DNA of 64,000 nt from Chryseobacterium defluvii (GCF_003634775.1 NZ_RBXB01000003.1:744001-808000), one strand, 5' to 3'; shown: positions 44,978 through 53,882, counted from the stretch's first letter. The notes: a model not told the origin generated them from the letters alone. Made by a program: numbers and translations.

Positions 44978-45739
44978 ATGCGATTTATGAAAATTACAGG
45001 ACTTAATCTGGACATTGTCTGGAAAAATAAAACGGAGAACTTTCAACAGATTGAAAAGGAGCTTGAAAATCAGGAAGCGGATATTTTTCTCCTTCCTGAA
45101 ATGTTTTCAACGGGTTTTTGTATGGATGCTTCCGAAGTTTCAGATAGAAATCATGAGTCTCTGGAGTTTCTGAAAAAAATCTCAAAGGATAAAAATGCCG
45201 CTTTCTGTGGAAGTGTTCCTGTGGAACAGACTGGAAAATTTTACAACAGAATGTATTTTGTTCAGCCGGATGGTGAAGTTGCATATTATGATAAAAGACA
45301 TTTATTCTCTTTTTCCGGGGAAGATCAGGTATATACTCCGGGGAAGGAAAAGGTAATAGTAGATTATAAAGGGATCAGATTTCTGCTGCAGGTTTGCTAT
45401 GATTTACGTTTTCCGGTATTTGCCAGAAATAACGATGATTATGATGCTATTTTATATGTTGCCAATTGGCCTCAGAAAAGAGTCGGAGCCTGGGAACATC
45501 TTTTGAAAGCCCGGGCTATTGAAAATCTATCGTTTGTTTTTGGACTTAATAGAATAGGAACAGATGGTAATGATATTTTCTACCAGGAAAGCTCTCACTG
45601 CTTTTTTGCAGACGGAACAGAAATATCCCAAAAGAACGGAAATATTGTTTCAGCAGAGTTCAATATGGAAGAATTAAAAGATTTCAGAAATCACTTCCGG
45701 TTTTTAAATGACAGAGATCATTTTTCCATAAAATTATAA
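44978..45739 (+). CDS. Nitrilase-superfamily amidohydrolase (omega-amidase/YafV type)
   Basis: A 253-residue carbon-nitrogen hydrolase. The catalytic triad is visible: Glu in FLLPEMFSTGF, Lys in YYDKRHLFSF and Cys in LLQVCYDLRFPVF. The layout and length match YafV/omega-amidase, which hydrolyses 2-oxoglutaramate or 2-oxosuccinamate in methionine-salvage repair. The ATG at 44987 (MKITGLNLDI) is an alternative start three codons in. It is monocistronic and ends at a shared terminator. Confidence 0.9.
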   Translation: MRFMKITGLNLDIVWKNKTENFQQIEKELENQEADIFLLPEMFSTGFCMDASEVSDRNHESLEFLKKISKDKNAAFCGSVPVEQTGKFYNRMYFVQPDGEVAYYDKRHLFSFSGEDQVYTPGKEKVIVDYKGIRFLLQVCYDLRFPVFARNNDDYDAILYVANWPQKRVGAWEHLLKARAIENLSFVFGLNRIGTDGNDIFYQESSHCFFADGTEISQKNGNIVSAEFNMEELKDFRNHFRFLNDRDHFSIKL

Positions 45740-45743
45740 ATAA

Positions 45744-45769
45744 AAAGACCTGCGAATTCACAGGTCTTT
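45744..45769. terminator. Bidirectional terminator between amidase and thioredoxin genes
   Basis: A 9-bp stem (aaagacctg / caggtcttt) has an 8-nt loop and A/T tracts on both sides. Confidence 0.75.
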
Positions 45770-45772
45770 ATT

Positions 45773-46072
45773 TTATGCATATTGTTTTAAAAGCTGGGTC
45801 AAGGTATTCACATCATGTACGCCGCTTTCTTTCCAAAGCAATTCTCCATTTTTGAAAATCGCTAATGTGGGGACTCCACGGACCCCGTATTGTGAGGCCA
45901 GGGTGGGATATTGATCAACATCCACCTTAATAATTCTTGCTCCTTCTCCAACATTTTCTTTTACTGTATTTAGAACAGAAGACTGAACTTTGCATGGTTG
46001 ACACCAGGTTGCAAAAAAGTCTATTAAGACAGGTCTGTCGGAATTAATGATCTCTTGAAATTTTTGTGACAT
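45773..46072 (-). CDS. Thioredoxin with CQPC active site
   Basis: A 99-residue thioredoxin. The redox motif is W-C24-Q-P-C27-K instead of the usual WCGPCK, and VRGVPTLAIF is the cis-proline loop. There is no signal peptide, so it is cytoplasmic. The Gly-to-Gln change next to the nucleophilic Cys should alter redox potential or partner choice. It is the last gene of a unit with a rhodanese lipoprotein and an MBL-rhodanese protein, which suggests it reduces persulfides or acts on their products. Confidence 0.9.
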   Translation of the reverse strand: MSQKFQEIINSDRPVLIDFFATWCQPCKVQSSVLNTVKENVGEGARIIKVDVDQYPTLASQYGVRGVPTLAIFKNGELLWKESGVHDVNTLTQLLKQYA

Positions 46073-46096
46073 CGCTTTAATTTTTGCTTTAAAACT

Positions 46097-46474
46097 TTAT
46101 TTTTGATCAGCAGATTTTTCTTCCTGGATAGCTTTTACATTTTTCCAGGTCGTGCCGTCGTAAACTTCCACTCCGTTTTTCTTTAAAATCTCTAAAGCCT
46201 GATCTGCCTGCATCCCTTTATTACAGAAAACAACCACTTTTTTACCCTTTAGAGTTTCAATATGATTTTGAATCTCAGCGAGAGGAATATTGATGGCATT
46301 TTTTGCTGTTCCTTCAGCATATTGCTCGGGAATTCTTACGTCTACCAGTGTCACATCGGAACTGTTGACAGCCTCTTTAATATTCCCTTTAGAAACTTCC
46401 GTAGTTTTTACTGTCTTACAGGCAGTCAGTACGAAGACCGATGCGAGAACAATTCCGGAGATTTTATTTTTCAT
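46097..46474 (-). CDS. Single-domain rhodanese lipoprotein
   Basis: A 125-residue lipoprotein (lipobox VLTAC, Cys19) with one rhodanese domain. VTLVDVRIPEQYAEGTAKNAINIPL is the N-terminal hallmark, and the active-site loop is VVFC84NKGMQADQA. It would move sulfane sulfur on the periplasmic side. It is encoded 1 bp downstream of the MBL-rhodanese gene and 24 bp upstream of the thioredoxin gene. All three are on the minus strand and almost certainly in one operon. Confidence 0.9.
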   Translation of the reverse strand: MKNKISGIVLASVFVLTACKTVKTTEVSKGNIKEAVNSSDVTLVDVRIPEQYAEGTAKNAINIPLAEIQNHIETLKGKKVVVFCNKGMQADQALEILKKNGVEVYDGTTWKNVKAIQEEKSADQK

Positions 46475-46475
46475 T

Positions 46476-47885
46476 CTACAATGTTTTAGACTGGCAAACG
46501 AAATCTGTTGTCGGAAATTTTTCTGTCTTTTTTATCCCGTTGAAGCCACCTTCAATTTCAGTGAAATTTCTGATGCCGTGTGAATTAAGGATGCTTGCGG
46601 CGATCATACTTCTGTATCCTCCTGCACAATGTAAAAAGAAATGCTCGGAATCATCAATGGAGCTTACCCAATCACTGATGGTATCCAAAGGTTTGTTATA
46701 AGCGTTATCAATATGTTCCGCAGAGTATTCCGTGAGTTTTCTCACGTCTACGACTTTAGCGGTTTCAGTAAATTGTTCGGCAAATTCAGCCGGTGAAATT
46801 CTTTTAATTTCATCAATTTCTTTATTCGAATTTTTCCAAGCTTCAAAGCCACCTTGTAAATATCCTAACACATGATCAAATCCTACACGGCTTAATCTTG
46901 TGATGACTTCTTCCTCAGTGCCTTCATCGGCTACCAATAATATAGGGTGTTTTACATCTACGATTAAAGTTCCCACCCAGGGTGCGAAATCTCCTTTCAA
47001 TCCTATATTAATAGAGTTTGGGATAAATCCTTTATGGAATTCAGCTGCACTTCTCGTATCCAGGATCAAAGCTCCCGTTTCTTCGGCATAGGCTTCAAAA
47101 TCTTCTACCGGAATAGGGGTAAGACCTTTATCCATAACGACATCAAGGCTTTCATATCCTCCTTTATTCATGGCTACGTTCATTCCGAAATACTTGGGCG
47201 GAGCAGTAAGCCCGTCAAGTACTTCTCTGATGAAAGACTCTTTGTCCGGCTGATTTAATGCGTAGTTGGTTCTTTTCTGGTTTCCTAAAGTATCTACGGT
47301 TTCTTTTTGCATGTTTTTTCCACATGCAGAGCCCGCTCCGTGGGCCGGATAAACAATAATACTGTCATCCAACGGGATAATTTTACTCTGAAGACTGTCA
47401 TATAAAATACCGGCTAAATCTTCTTGTGTTAAATTAGTTGCTTTTTGAGCAAGATCAGGTCTTCCCACATCGCCCAGGAATAAAGTGTCGCCTGTGAAAA
47501 TTGCTTTTTCAATACCATTTTCATCAATCAAAAGATAAGTTGTGCTCTCCATGGTATGACCAGGCGTATGCAGTACTTTTATTTTTATCTTTCCGATATT
47601 GAAGATTTGATTGTCTTCAGCAATAATGGCTTCAAATTGAGGCTGGGCAGTGGGCCCATACACAATAGGTGCTCCTGTTTTTTGACTTAAATCCAAATGC
47701 CCCGAAACAAAATCGGCGTGAAAATGAGTTTCAAAAATATATTTTAAAGTTACATTGTCTTTTTCCAGACGGTCCAGATAGGGCTTTACCTCTCTTAGCG
47801 GATCTATAATTGCAGCTTCATTTTCTGATACAATATAATAGGCACCCTGAGCCAGGCAGCCTGTATATATTTGTTCAACTTTCAT
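46476..47885 (-). CDS. Metallo-beta-lactamase/double-rhodanese protein (persulfide dioxygenase type)
   Basis: A 469-residue fusion. Residues 1-240 are an ETHE1-like MBL domain with TH54FH56AD58FVSGH63 and later metal ligands (LHTPGHTMES, FTGDTLFLGDVGRPDL), as in persulfide dioxygenases, which oxidise glutathione persulfide to sulfite. Two rhodanese domains follow. The first (ALILDTRSAAEFHKGFI) lacks a cysteine in its loop (LLVADEGTEEE). The second is complete with C420 (FFLHCAGGYRSMIAA). The domain order matches CstB/BLH-type sulfide-detoxification enzymes. First gene of the sulfur operon. Confidence 0.92.
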   Translation of the reverse strand: MKVEQIYTGCLAQGAYYIVSENEAAIIDPLREVKPYLDRLEKDNVTLKYIFETHFHADFVSGHLDLSQKTGAPIVYGPTAQPQFEAIIAEDNQIFNIGKIKIKVLHTPGHTMESTTYLLIDENGIEKAIFTGDTLFLGDVGRPDLAQKATNLTQEDLAGILYDSLQSKIIPLDDSIIVYPAHGAGSACGKNMQKETVDTLGNQKRTNYALNQPDKESFIREVLDGLTAPPKYFGMNVAMNKGGYESLDVVMDKGLTPIPVEDFEAYAEETGALILDTRSAAEFHKGFIPNSINIGLKGDFAPWVGTLIVDVKHPILLVADEGTEEEVITRLSRVGFDHVLGYLQGGFEAWKNSNKEIDEIKRISPAEFAEQFTETAKVVDVRKLTEYSAEHIDNAYNKPLDTISDWVSSIDDSEHFFLHCAGGYRSMIAASILNSHGIRNFTEIEGGFNGIKKTEKFPTTDFVCQSKTL

Positions 47886-48270
47886 TGGCTCTATTTTAAA
47901 AATTTTAGATAAAGATACAAAGTATTACATGAAATGTAAATTAAATGTTAAATATCACTAATAGTTTCTGTCAATATCGCTATGTTTCATCTTGTGAAAT
48001 TGACTTATAGACAGGTTGTTATCAAGATAAAAGGAGGTCTTTAAGAAGACTGAATGGATAGACTGTTTTTTATCATGTGTAATATGGTAAATAAATTTTG
48101 AACTGATCAGGCTTTTCGCAACTTGTTGGCAGAACTTTCAGATTGGTAGATTTTAGGTAGATTGTTCTAAGCATATTATGTAATATTAATAATTGAACTT
48201 ACTCAAGATTATTACTTTGATGGCTAAATATTTTGCAAAAAATTTTATATTTATAGGTTAAAAATATCAA
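47886..48270. other. 385-bp intergenic region without a supported gene
   Basis: Separates the divergent sulfur operon and HerA-like gene. It holds no long frame, tRNA or clear promoter pair. It contains an AAGGAGGT (48031-48038) followed by a 15-codon frame from ATG 48054, which I do not call a gene. It is AT-rich and unremarkable. Confidence 0.6.
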
Positions 48271-49797
48271 ATGGCAGATAAAGCACAATTTATTGAAGAA
48301 CTTAATGCAAGATATACTCCCAAAGGAGAGCATATTATTTTAGGAAAAGGAATGTTGGATGGAGAGGTTGTTTCCGAAGTAAATGTAACGATTCCGTTAA
48401 AAACAATCAACCGTCATGGCCTTATTGCCGGAGCTACCGGAACAGGAAAGACAAAAACACTGCAGGTTTTTGCCGAACAACTTTCTCATGCCGGAGTCCC
48501 TTCATTGGTTTTAGATATTAAAGGAGATTTTTCCGGGATTGCAGAAGCGGGAGAAATGAATTCCATTATTGAAGAAAGGTATTCAAAAACACAATTGCCT
48601 TACAATCCGCAGGCTTTTCCGGTAGAACTGATGAGTATTTCCGGTGGAAAAGGAGTTAAATTAAGGGCAACGGTTACTGAATTCGGGCCTGTTTTATTAA
48701 GTAAAATTTTAGAGCTGAATGATACCCAGCAGAGTATCATGTCTATTGTTTTCAAATATTGTGATGATAAAGGACTGCCGTTGATTGATCTTAATGATTT
48801 GAAGAAAGTTCTGCAATATGTTACGGACAACCCACAAGGAAAAGCTGAGCTAGCCGCCAATTATGGGTCAATTGCACCTGCTTCCCTGGGAGCTATTTTA
48901 AGGTCCATCGTAGCCTTGGAACAACAGGGAGCTGCCGGATTCTTTGGGGAATTAAGCTTTGATGTTCAGGATCTGCTTCAGGCCAGAGATGGCAAAGGGG
49001 TTGTAAATATTTTAAGGGTTGCAGACATTCAGAATAAGCCGCAGCTTTTTTCCACATTCATGCTGTCACTTTTTGCCGAGATTTATATGACTTTCCCTGA
49101 AGAAGGAGATAGCGGGAAACCAAAACTGGTATTGTTTATCGATGAGGCTCACCTGATCTTTAATGAATCTTCTAAGGCGCTACTTTCACAGATTGAAACA
49201 ATGGTAAAGCTGATCCGTTCCAAAGGAGTGGGAATTTATTTTATTACTCAAATTCCCGGTGATGTTCCTGAAAATGTACTTTCTCAGCTGGGCTTGAAAA
49301 TACAGCATGCCTTGAGGGGCTTTACCGCAAAAGATAAAAAAGAAATATCCAAAGCGGTAGAAAATTACCCGACTACAGAATTTTATGATGCTTCCGCTTT
49401 AATTCAAAATCTGGGAATCGGAGAAGCTTTTGTAACAGCTTTAGATGAAAAAGGGATTCCAACACCATTGGTTCATACTTATCTGATTTCTCCGGAATCC
49501 CGAATGGATGTCCTCAATGATGCCGAAGTTTCAGAATTAACAAGCCAATCTGCTATGGTTGCTAAATATGAGCAAGCAGTGGACAAAGAATCTGCGTATG
49601 AAATGTTGGTTAACAGAATGGAGCAGGCTGTTCAGAATTCTGCACCGACACAAAAAACAAAACCGGTAAAAGAAGAGCCCGGAATGTTTGAGCAGGTATT
49701 GCAAAGCAAAGCAGGAAGGACTTTTACCAGTACATTAATGAGAGAAGGAGCTAAGGCGATTTTAGGGATGTTCGGATTGGGCGGAAGAAGAAGATAA
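48271..49797 (+). CDS. HerA-like ATPase, DUF853/YjgR family
   Basis: A 508-residue P-loop NTPase of the FtsK/HerA superfamily. Walker A is GATGTGKT at residues 54-61 (NRHGLIAGATGTGKTKTLQVF), Walker B is LVLFIDEAHLIF near residue 290, and the sensor/arginine region is KGVGIYFITQIPGDVPENVLSQLG. The C-terminal tail (GRTFTSTLMREGAKAILGMFGLGGRRR) is the conserved DUF853 ending. It is found widely without its nuclease partner NurA, as here, and the function is unknown. It is not obviously linked to neighbouring genes. Confidence 0.9.
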   Translation: MADKAQFIEELNARYTPKGEHIILGKGMLDGEVVSEVNVTIPLKTINRHGLIAGATGTGKTKTLQVFAEQLSHAGVPSLVLDIKGDFSGIAEAGEMNSIIEERYSKTQLPYNPQAFPVELMSISGGKGVKLRATVTEFGPVLLSKILELNDTQQSIMSIVFKYCDDKGLPLIDLNDLKKVLQYVTDNPQGKAELAANYGSIAPASLGAILRSIVALEQQGAAGFFGELSFDVQDLLQARDGKGVVNILRVADIQNKPQLFSTFMLSLFAEIYMTFPEEGDSGKPKLVLFIDEAHLIFNESSKALLSQIETMVKLIRSKGVGIYFITQIPGDVPENVLSQLGLKIQHALRGFTAKDKKEISKAVENYPTTEFYDASALIQNLGIGEAFVTALDEKGIPTPLVHTYLISPESRMDVLNDAEVSELTSQSAMVAKYEQAVDKESAYEMLVNRMEQAVQNSAPTQKTKPVKEEPGMFEQVLQSKAGRTFTSTLMREGAKAILGMFGLGGRRR

Positions 49798-49820
49798 TTT
49801 CAAACTAAAACATAATAACC

Positions 49821-50181
49821 ATGAAAAAATTATCATCCTTCTATTTTGTGGGTTTGGCTGTCCTGAATTTAGTGATGGGCTGCATTAACGGAAACTTTAG
49901 TTTTTTTGATACAATTTTTTATTATATTAGCATTATTGCCTTTACTGATCAATAGGAAGTGGGTGCATCAGGTTTTCGGAGGGGGTATTTTTTTAATTAG
50001 TTCATTTGTTTTTGCAGCAGTTTTTATTTTTCAAGTAAAGCAAAACTATGAACATCTGAATCCTCTTTGGACATATGGCACAGGTTATGTATTTAGCTTG
50101 ATAATGCTGTTCTTCGGACTTCTTATGACAGATATAATTGATATTAGTTACAAAAAAACGAGTTGCATAATAGAAAATTAG
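49821..50181 (+). pseudogene. Small membrane protein gene with a frameshift in a T7 run
   Basis: The first frame from ATG 49821 reads MKKLSSFYFVGLAVLNLVMG and on, then stops at 49953-49955. From TTG 49906 another frame continues with membrane segments (FFIILALLPLLINRKWVHQVF, GGIFLISSFVFAAVFIFQV, YVFSLIMLFFGLLM) to the stop at 50179-50181. Removing one T from the seven-T run at 49901-49907 joins them into one protein of about 119 residues with four membrane segments. The stop is directly followed by the exonuclease start codon (TAGATG). Family unknown. The shift may be real, phase-variable or a sequencing error. Confidence 0.7.
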
Positions 50182-51405
50182 ATGTATTCAATAATAGATA
50201 TAGAAAGTAATGGTGCAGGTTATAGAAAAGAATGCATTATAGATATTGCTATTTACAAATATGATGGGCAGAAAATTGTTGATCAATTTATATCATTGGT
50301 CAATCCTGAGAGTGATATCACTCCTTTTGTGCAGAAATTAACCAATATTACGCCGAAAATGGTTAAAACTGCACCTAAATTCCATGAAATTGCCCGTAGA
50401 ATAATTGAAATCACAGAGAATACCACTTTGGTAGGACACAATATTGATTTTGATTACAGAATGCTGCGTCAATCTTTCAAAAGACTAGGCTATGATTATA
50501 AAATCAATACTTTAGATACAATTCCTTTAGCTCAAAAGCTCATTCCGGATGAGGTGAGCTATTCTTTGGGGAAACTGGTTAAGTCCTTGGGAATTCCATT
50601 GACCAATCACCATAGGGCGGAAGGAGATGCAAGAGCCACCTTGGAGTTATTCAAGCTTCTGATTTCAAAAGATACTGCGAACGAAATTATCCAGAAACAG
50701 CATGAGGAAACCAATGCTAAATCTTATATCAATAAGATCAAAGAGCTGACTCAGGATCTGCCTAATGAGAAAGGGTTTGTTTATTTTCAGGATGAAGCGG
50801 GGAAAATTGTTTTTACGGATCACGTTCAGGATATTAACAAGTTTTCCAAAAAGGCTTTCAATTCTAAGTCTAAAAAATGGGAACAGATTCAAAAAAGTAC
50901 GGAACAGATCAATTTTGAACTCACCGGCACCGATATCATTGCCAAACTTATGCTGAATTCTAAGAATATAAAGAAGAGAGAATCCTTTCCTTTTGGCCTA
51001 TATTTCAGAAACAGCAAGTATATTGTTGAAAAGAATAAACTGAATAAAACTGAAAAGCCCATCTTAAAATTCAGGTCTTTTACACAGGGATCTAAAGCAA
51101 TCCAATTTATCAATACACAGGATGACTTAAAGGAAATCAATTCATTCAAGAAAAAAATAGATTTCAAAAAAAGGAATGAGCTTTGGTTGGGACAGGGAAG
51201 GAAATTGGGGGAAAAATTATTTTTAATCATTGAAAACGGGAAAGTGAATTCTTACGGATTTTATGAGCTTTTTACACAAATACAGACATTAAGCAAGCTT
51301 TCCAAATTAAAAATAGATCTTCCTTTATCATCAACAGATTTAAACAATGAATTGCAATTGGCATTGATTCGTGGTGATTTTGAGACACTGCCATTGCCAA
51401 AATAA
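50182..51405 (+). CDS. DnaQ-type 3'-5' exonuclease with C-terminal GIY-YIG-like region
   Basis: A 407-residue protein. Residues 1-165 are a DEDDh exonuclease: IIDIESNG (D6, E8), GHNIDFDYRMLRQSF and HHRAEGDARATLELF (His and Asp of motif III). The following part (NEKGFVYFQDEAGKIVF..., FELTGTDIIAKLMLNSKNIKKRESF) resembles the UvrC/Cho GIY-YIG region seen in DnaQ-GIY-YIG fusions. However, the GIY/YIG residues are GFVYF and IVFTDH, so the catalytic Tyr/Arg pattern looks lost. It may be a repair exonuclease with a DNA-binding vestigial domain. It starts immediately at the stop of the frameshifted gene. Confidence 0.85.
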   Translation: MYSIIDIESNGAGYRKECIIDIAIYKYDGQKIVDQFISLVNPESDITPFVQKLTNITPKMVKTAPKFHEIARRIIEITENTTLVGHNIDFDYRMLRQSFKRLGYDYKINTLDTIPLAQKLIPDEVSYSLGKLVKSLGIPLTNHHRAEGDARATLELFKLLISKDTANEIIQKQHEETNAKSYINKIKELTQDLPNEKGFVYFQDEAGKIVFTDHVQDINKFSKKAFNSKSKKWEQIQKSTEQINFELTGTDIIAKLMLNSKNIKKRESFPFGLYFRNSKYIVEKNKLNKTEKPILKFRSFTQGSKAIQFINTQDDLKEINSFKKKIDFKKRNELWLGQGRKLGEKLFLIIENGKVNSYGFYELFTQIQTLSKLSKLKIDLPLSSTDLNNELQLALIRGDFETLPLPK

Positions 51406-51626
51406 TTATATTTCCCAACTACGTTAAAGTATCCAAAAATATTGGATAGGGATAAGTTAACAAGCCTGATTACTGTTCTTATTGCAATTGATTGAATTGG
51501 GAATTGTTTAAATAGTCAAAATAAAAAGCTTTTCAAAATACCATCAAAAGTATATTATTCTGTTAAAACCAAATTAAAAGAATAATCTTCTATGTTATTG
51601 ATTTTAAATTATAAACAATTTCTCAC

Positions 51627-51634
51627 TACCTTTG
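51627..51634 (+). promoter_or_regulatory. -7 element of lysA
   Basis: TACCTTTG matches TAnnTTTG and lies 40 bp before the chosen start. It overlaps an upstream in-frame ATG (51632), which argues against that start. ATTG at 51597-51600 is a distant -33 candidate. Confidence 0.55.
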
Positions 51635-51673
51635 CACTTTCTTATTAACAAAAAAGAAGTTTACTTATTAATT

Positions 51674-52873
51674 ATGAATTCAAAAGATTTGTTACAGATT
51701 GCCAATGAATATGGCACGCCGGTGTATGTTTACGACGCTGAATCTATTAAAACTCAATACGAGAAACTTACATCTTCTTTTTTAAAACACACGAAGTTCT
51801 TTTATGCTGCAAAAGCATTAACCAACATAAACATCTTAAAGTATGTCAAGAGCTTGGGTGCTTCTTTGGATTGTGTATCAATTAATGAAGTTAAACTTGG
51901 CCTGAAGGCAGGATTTCCTAAAGAAAAAATATTGTTTACTCCTAATTGTGTTGATCTGGCTGAGATAGAAGAAGCCATGCAGCATGGTGTACATATTAAT
52001 ATTGATAATATCTCTATTCTTGAACAATTTGGGAATAAGTACGGAAATACATACCCTATTTTTGTAAGAATCAATCCGCATATTTTTGCAGGAGGTAACT
52101 ATAAAATCTCTACGGGGCATATAGACAGTAAATTTGGGATTTCTATTCACCAGCTTCGTCATATTGAAAGAATTATGAAGACCACCAATCTGAATGTTGA
52201 AGGCCTTCATATGCATACCGGAAGTGAAATTAAAGATCCGGAAGTTTTTATTCAGGCATTGGATATTATGCTTGAGCTTTCCGAACATTTCCCGAATCTG
52301 AAGTATCTTGATATGGGAAGTGGTTTCAAGATTGCTTACCAGGATAGTGAAATGGAAACCGACGTTAAAACGTTAGGGAAAAAAGTGGAAAAAGTGCTTT
52401 CCGAATTTGCCAAAACAACCGGAAGGAAATTTGAATTGTGGTTTGAGCCGGGTAAATTCCTGGTAGGAAAAAGCGGGTATCTTTTAGTTAAAGCCAATGT
52501 GATCAAACAAACGACGGCCACTGTTTTTGTAGGCGTGAATTCCGGGTTTAACCATTTGATCCGTCCGATGTTCTACGATTCTTATCATGTTATTGAAAAC
52601 TTATCTAATCCAAAAGGGGCTGAGAGAATTTATACGGTTGTAGGAAACATTTGTGAAACAGATACTTTTGCATGGGATAGGAAACTGAATGAAGTAAGAG
52701 AAGGAGATATTTTGGCATTCCACAATGCCGGGGCTTATGGATTTGAAATGAGTTCCAACTTTAACTCGAGATTGAAGCCTGCAGAGGTTTTATTCCTCGA
52801 TGGAAAAGCTCATTTGATCCGTAAAAGAGATGAGTTTGAAGATCTATTGAAAAATCAGATTGAGGTCTTATAA
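51674..52873 (+). CDS. lysA: Diaminopimelate decarboxylase
   Basis: A 399-residue fold-type III PLP enzyme making lysine from meso-diaminopimelate. The PLP lysine is in FFYAAKALTN, HMHTGSEI follows, and LDMGSGFKIAY carries the glycine loop. WFEPGKFLVGKSGYLLVKANVIK and GNICETDTFAWDR (active-site Cys and partner residues) are present, with AYGFEMSSNFNSR near the end. The ATG at 51674 is chosen because the upstream in-frame ATG at 51632 lies inside the probable promoter. It is monocistronic with its own terminator. Confidence 0.95.
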   Translation: MNSKDLLQIANEYGTPVYVYDAESIKTQYEKLTSSFLKHTKFFYAAKALTNINILKYVKSLGASLDCVSINEVKLGLKAGFPKEKILFTPNCVDLAEIEEAMQHGVHINIDNISILEQFGNKYGNTYPIFVRINPHIFAGGNYKISTGHIDSKFGISIHQLRHIERIMKTTNLNVEGLHMHTGSEIKDPEVFIQALDIMLELSEHFPNLKYLDMGSGFKIAYQDSEMETDVKTLGKKVEKVLSEFAKTTGRKFELWFEPGKFLVGKSGYLLVKANVIKQTTATVFVGVNSGFNHLIRPMFYDSYHVIENLSNPKGAERIYTVVGNICETDTFAWDRKLNEVREGDILAFHNAGAYGFEMSSNFNSRLKPAEVLFLDGKAHLIRKRDEFEDLLKNQIEVL

Positions 52874-52906
52874 TTAAAATTTTAAAAATCTAATCAAGAT
52901 AAAAGA

Positions 52907-52933
52907 AAACTTCACAGATGGCTGTGGAGTTTT
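52907..52933 (+). terminator. Terminator of lysA
   Basis: Arms aaaacttcacag and ctgtggagtttt contain one G-U pair, a 3-nt loop and a T-rich tail. Confidence 0.75.
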
Positions 52934-52981
52934 TCTTTTTGTAAATTGTAATTTTGCAATGTAATCACAAATAACACACGT

Positions 52982-53464
52982 ATGAAAGCACTAGCATTAA
53001 TTATAGGACTTTTCATGGCAGGTTTTTCATTTGCCCAGGATCTTGAAGACAGAGATGATTCCTTCATTATGGAAAATAATAAGAATATTTTAAAAATAGA
53101 TATTAAAGAGCCTTTTATGCAGGTGGGTATAAAAAGCTGTAATGATTTTAAGCCGGCAAGTTTTGAAGGAGGTACAGCTGCATATAAAGAGATTCTTAAA
53201 AAATATATGTATACTTATTTAAATTCGGATTTCTATACATTAAACGGAGAATTTACTTTTACCCTTACCATTGATGCTACTGGCAAAGTAGTCGATGTCG
53301 AGGGTGATCCAAAAGTTCTGAACAGTGAAATTTTCTTTGACGATATGCAATATGTGGTGCGAAGAATCAAGAAAAACTGGTCACCGGCAATGTGCAACGG
53401 ACAACCGGTAAAATCTGAAATGAAACTGAAAATGAGCTTTTCTTCGCTTTCTGCGGATATGTAA
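52982..53464 (+). CDS. Secreted TonB-C-like domain protein, array gene 1
   Basis: A 160-residue protein with a cleavable signal peptide (MKALALIIGLFMAGFSFAQ) and one domain resembling the TonB C-terminus: ASFEGGTAAYKEILKKYMYT, LNGEFTFTLTIDATGKVVDVEGDPKV and RRIKKNWSPAMCNGQPVKSEMKLKMSF. The GG, the central TxDxTGKV strand and the W-x-P-A-x-x-NG-x-P end are as in Bacteroidota energy-transducer TonB domains. There is no membrane anchor or proline-rich linker. It is the first of four adjacent paralogues, 4 bp before the next. Function unknown. Confidence 0.82.
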   Translation: MKALALIIGLFMAGFSFAQDLEDRDDSFIMENNKNILKIDIKEPFMQVGIKSCNDFKPASFEGGTAAYKEILKKYMYTYLNSDFYTLNGEFTFTLTIDATGKVVDVEGDPKVLNSEIFFDDMQYVVRRIKKNWSPAMCNGQPVKSEMKLKMSFSSLSADM

Positions 53465-53468
53465 ACTT

Positions 53469-53882
53469 ATGAAAAAATATCTTTTAGGATTGTCCTTACT
53501 GCTTATTGGTTTTAAAGGAATTGCTCAGGAATCTCAAAGTCAGACTGAAAATATAACGTCCTCGCAAAATGCAGAATTCCCGGGTGGCGATTCAGCTTTT
53601 ACACAAGAATTTTTAAAAATGATTCATGCATATATCGATTTGAATAAGTATGCTGTGAATGGGCAATTCGTATTCGTTTTTGATGTGGGAACAGATGGTA
53701 AAATAAGTCAGTTAGATGTTTTGCCAAAAGTGAAAAACAGTGAACTGTTTATAGAAGATATGCAGTTTGCCATTAAGAAAGTAAAGAAAAAATGGAAACC
53801 GGCTACGAAAAATGGAGCGCCAATAGTTTCTAAAAAAATAATTAAAATTAATTTTACCACAGACCATTTTGATCATGATTAA
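53469..53882 (+). CDS. Secreted TonB-C-like domain protein, array gene 2
   Basis: A 137-residue paralogue of the preceding gene with signal peptide MKKYLLGLSLLLIGFKGIAQ and one TonB-C-like domain (FPGGDSAFTQEFLKMIHAY, VFDVGTDGKISQLDVLPKVKNSE, KKKWKPATKNGAPIVSKKI). It shares VLPKVKNSELF/DPKVLNSEIFF and (I/M)EDMQFAIKKVKKKW-type strings with gene 1. Its stop overlaps the start of gene 3 (ATGATTAA), indicating translational coupling. Confidence 0.82.
   Translation: MKKYLLGLSLLLIGFKGIAQESQSQTENITSSQNAEFPGGDSAFTQEFLKMIHAYIDLNKYAVNGQFVFVFDVGTDGKISQLDVLPKVKNSELFIEDMQFAIKKVKKKWKPATKNGAPIVSKKIIKINFTTDHFDHD

Noticed and set aside
48031..48101. Perfect Shine-Dalgarno AAGGAGGT followed by a 15-codon frame
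   Set aside because: The spacing to the ATG is about 15 nt, the peptide (MDRLFFIMCNMVNKF) is unremarkable, and Bacteroidota rarely use this signal, so chance is likely.
51430..51448. Hairpin tatccaa/ttggata after the exonuclease gene
   Set aside because: The stem is short and AT-rich, and neither strand has a T tract, so I do not call a terminator.
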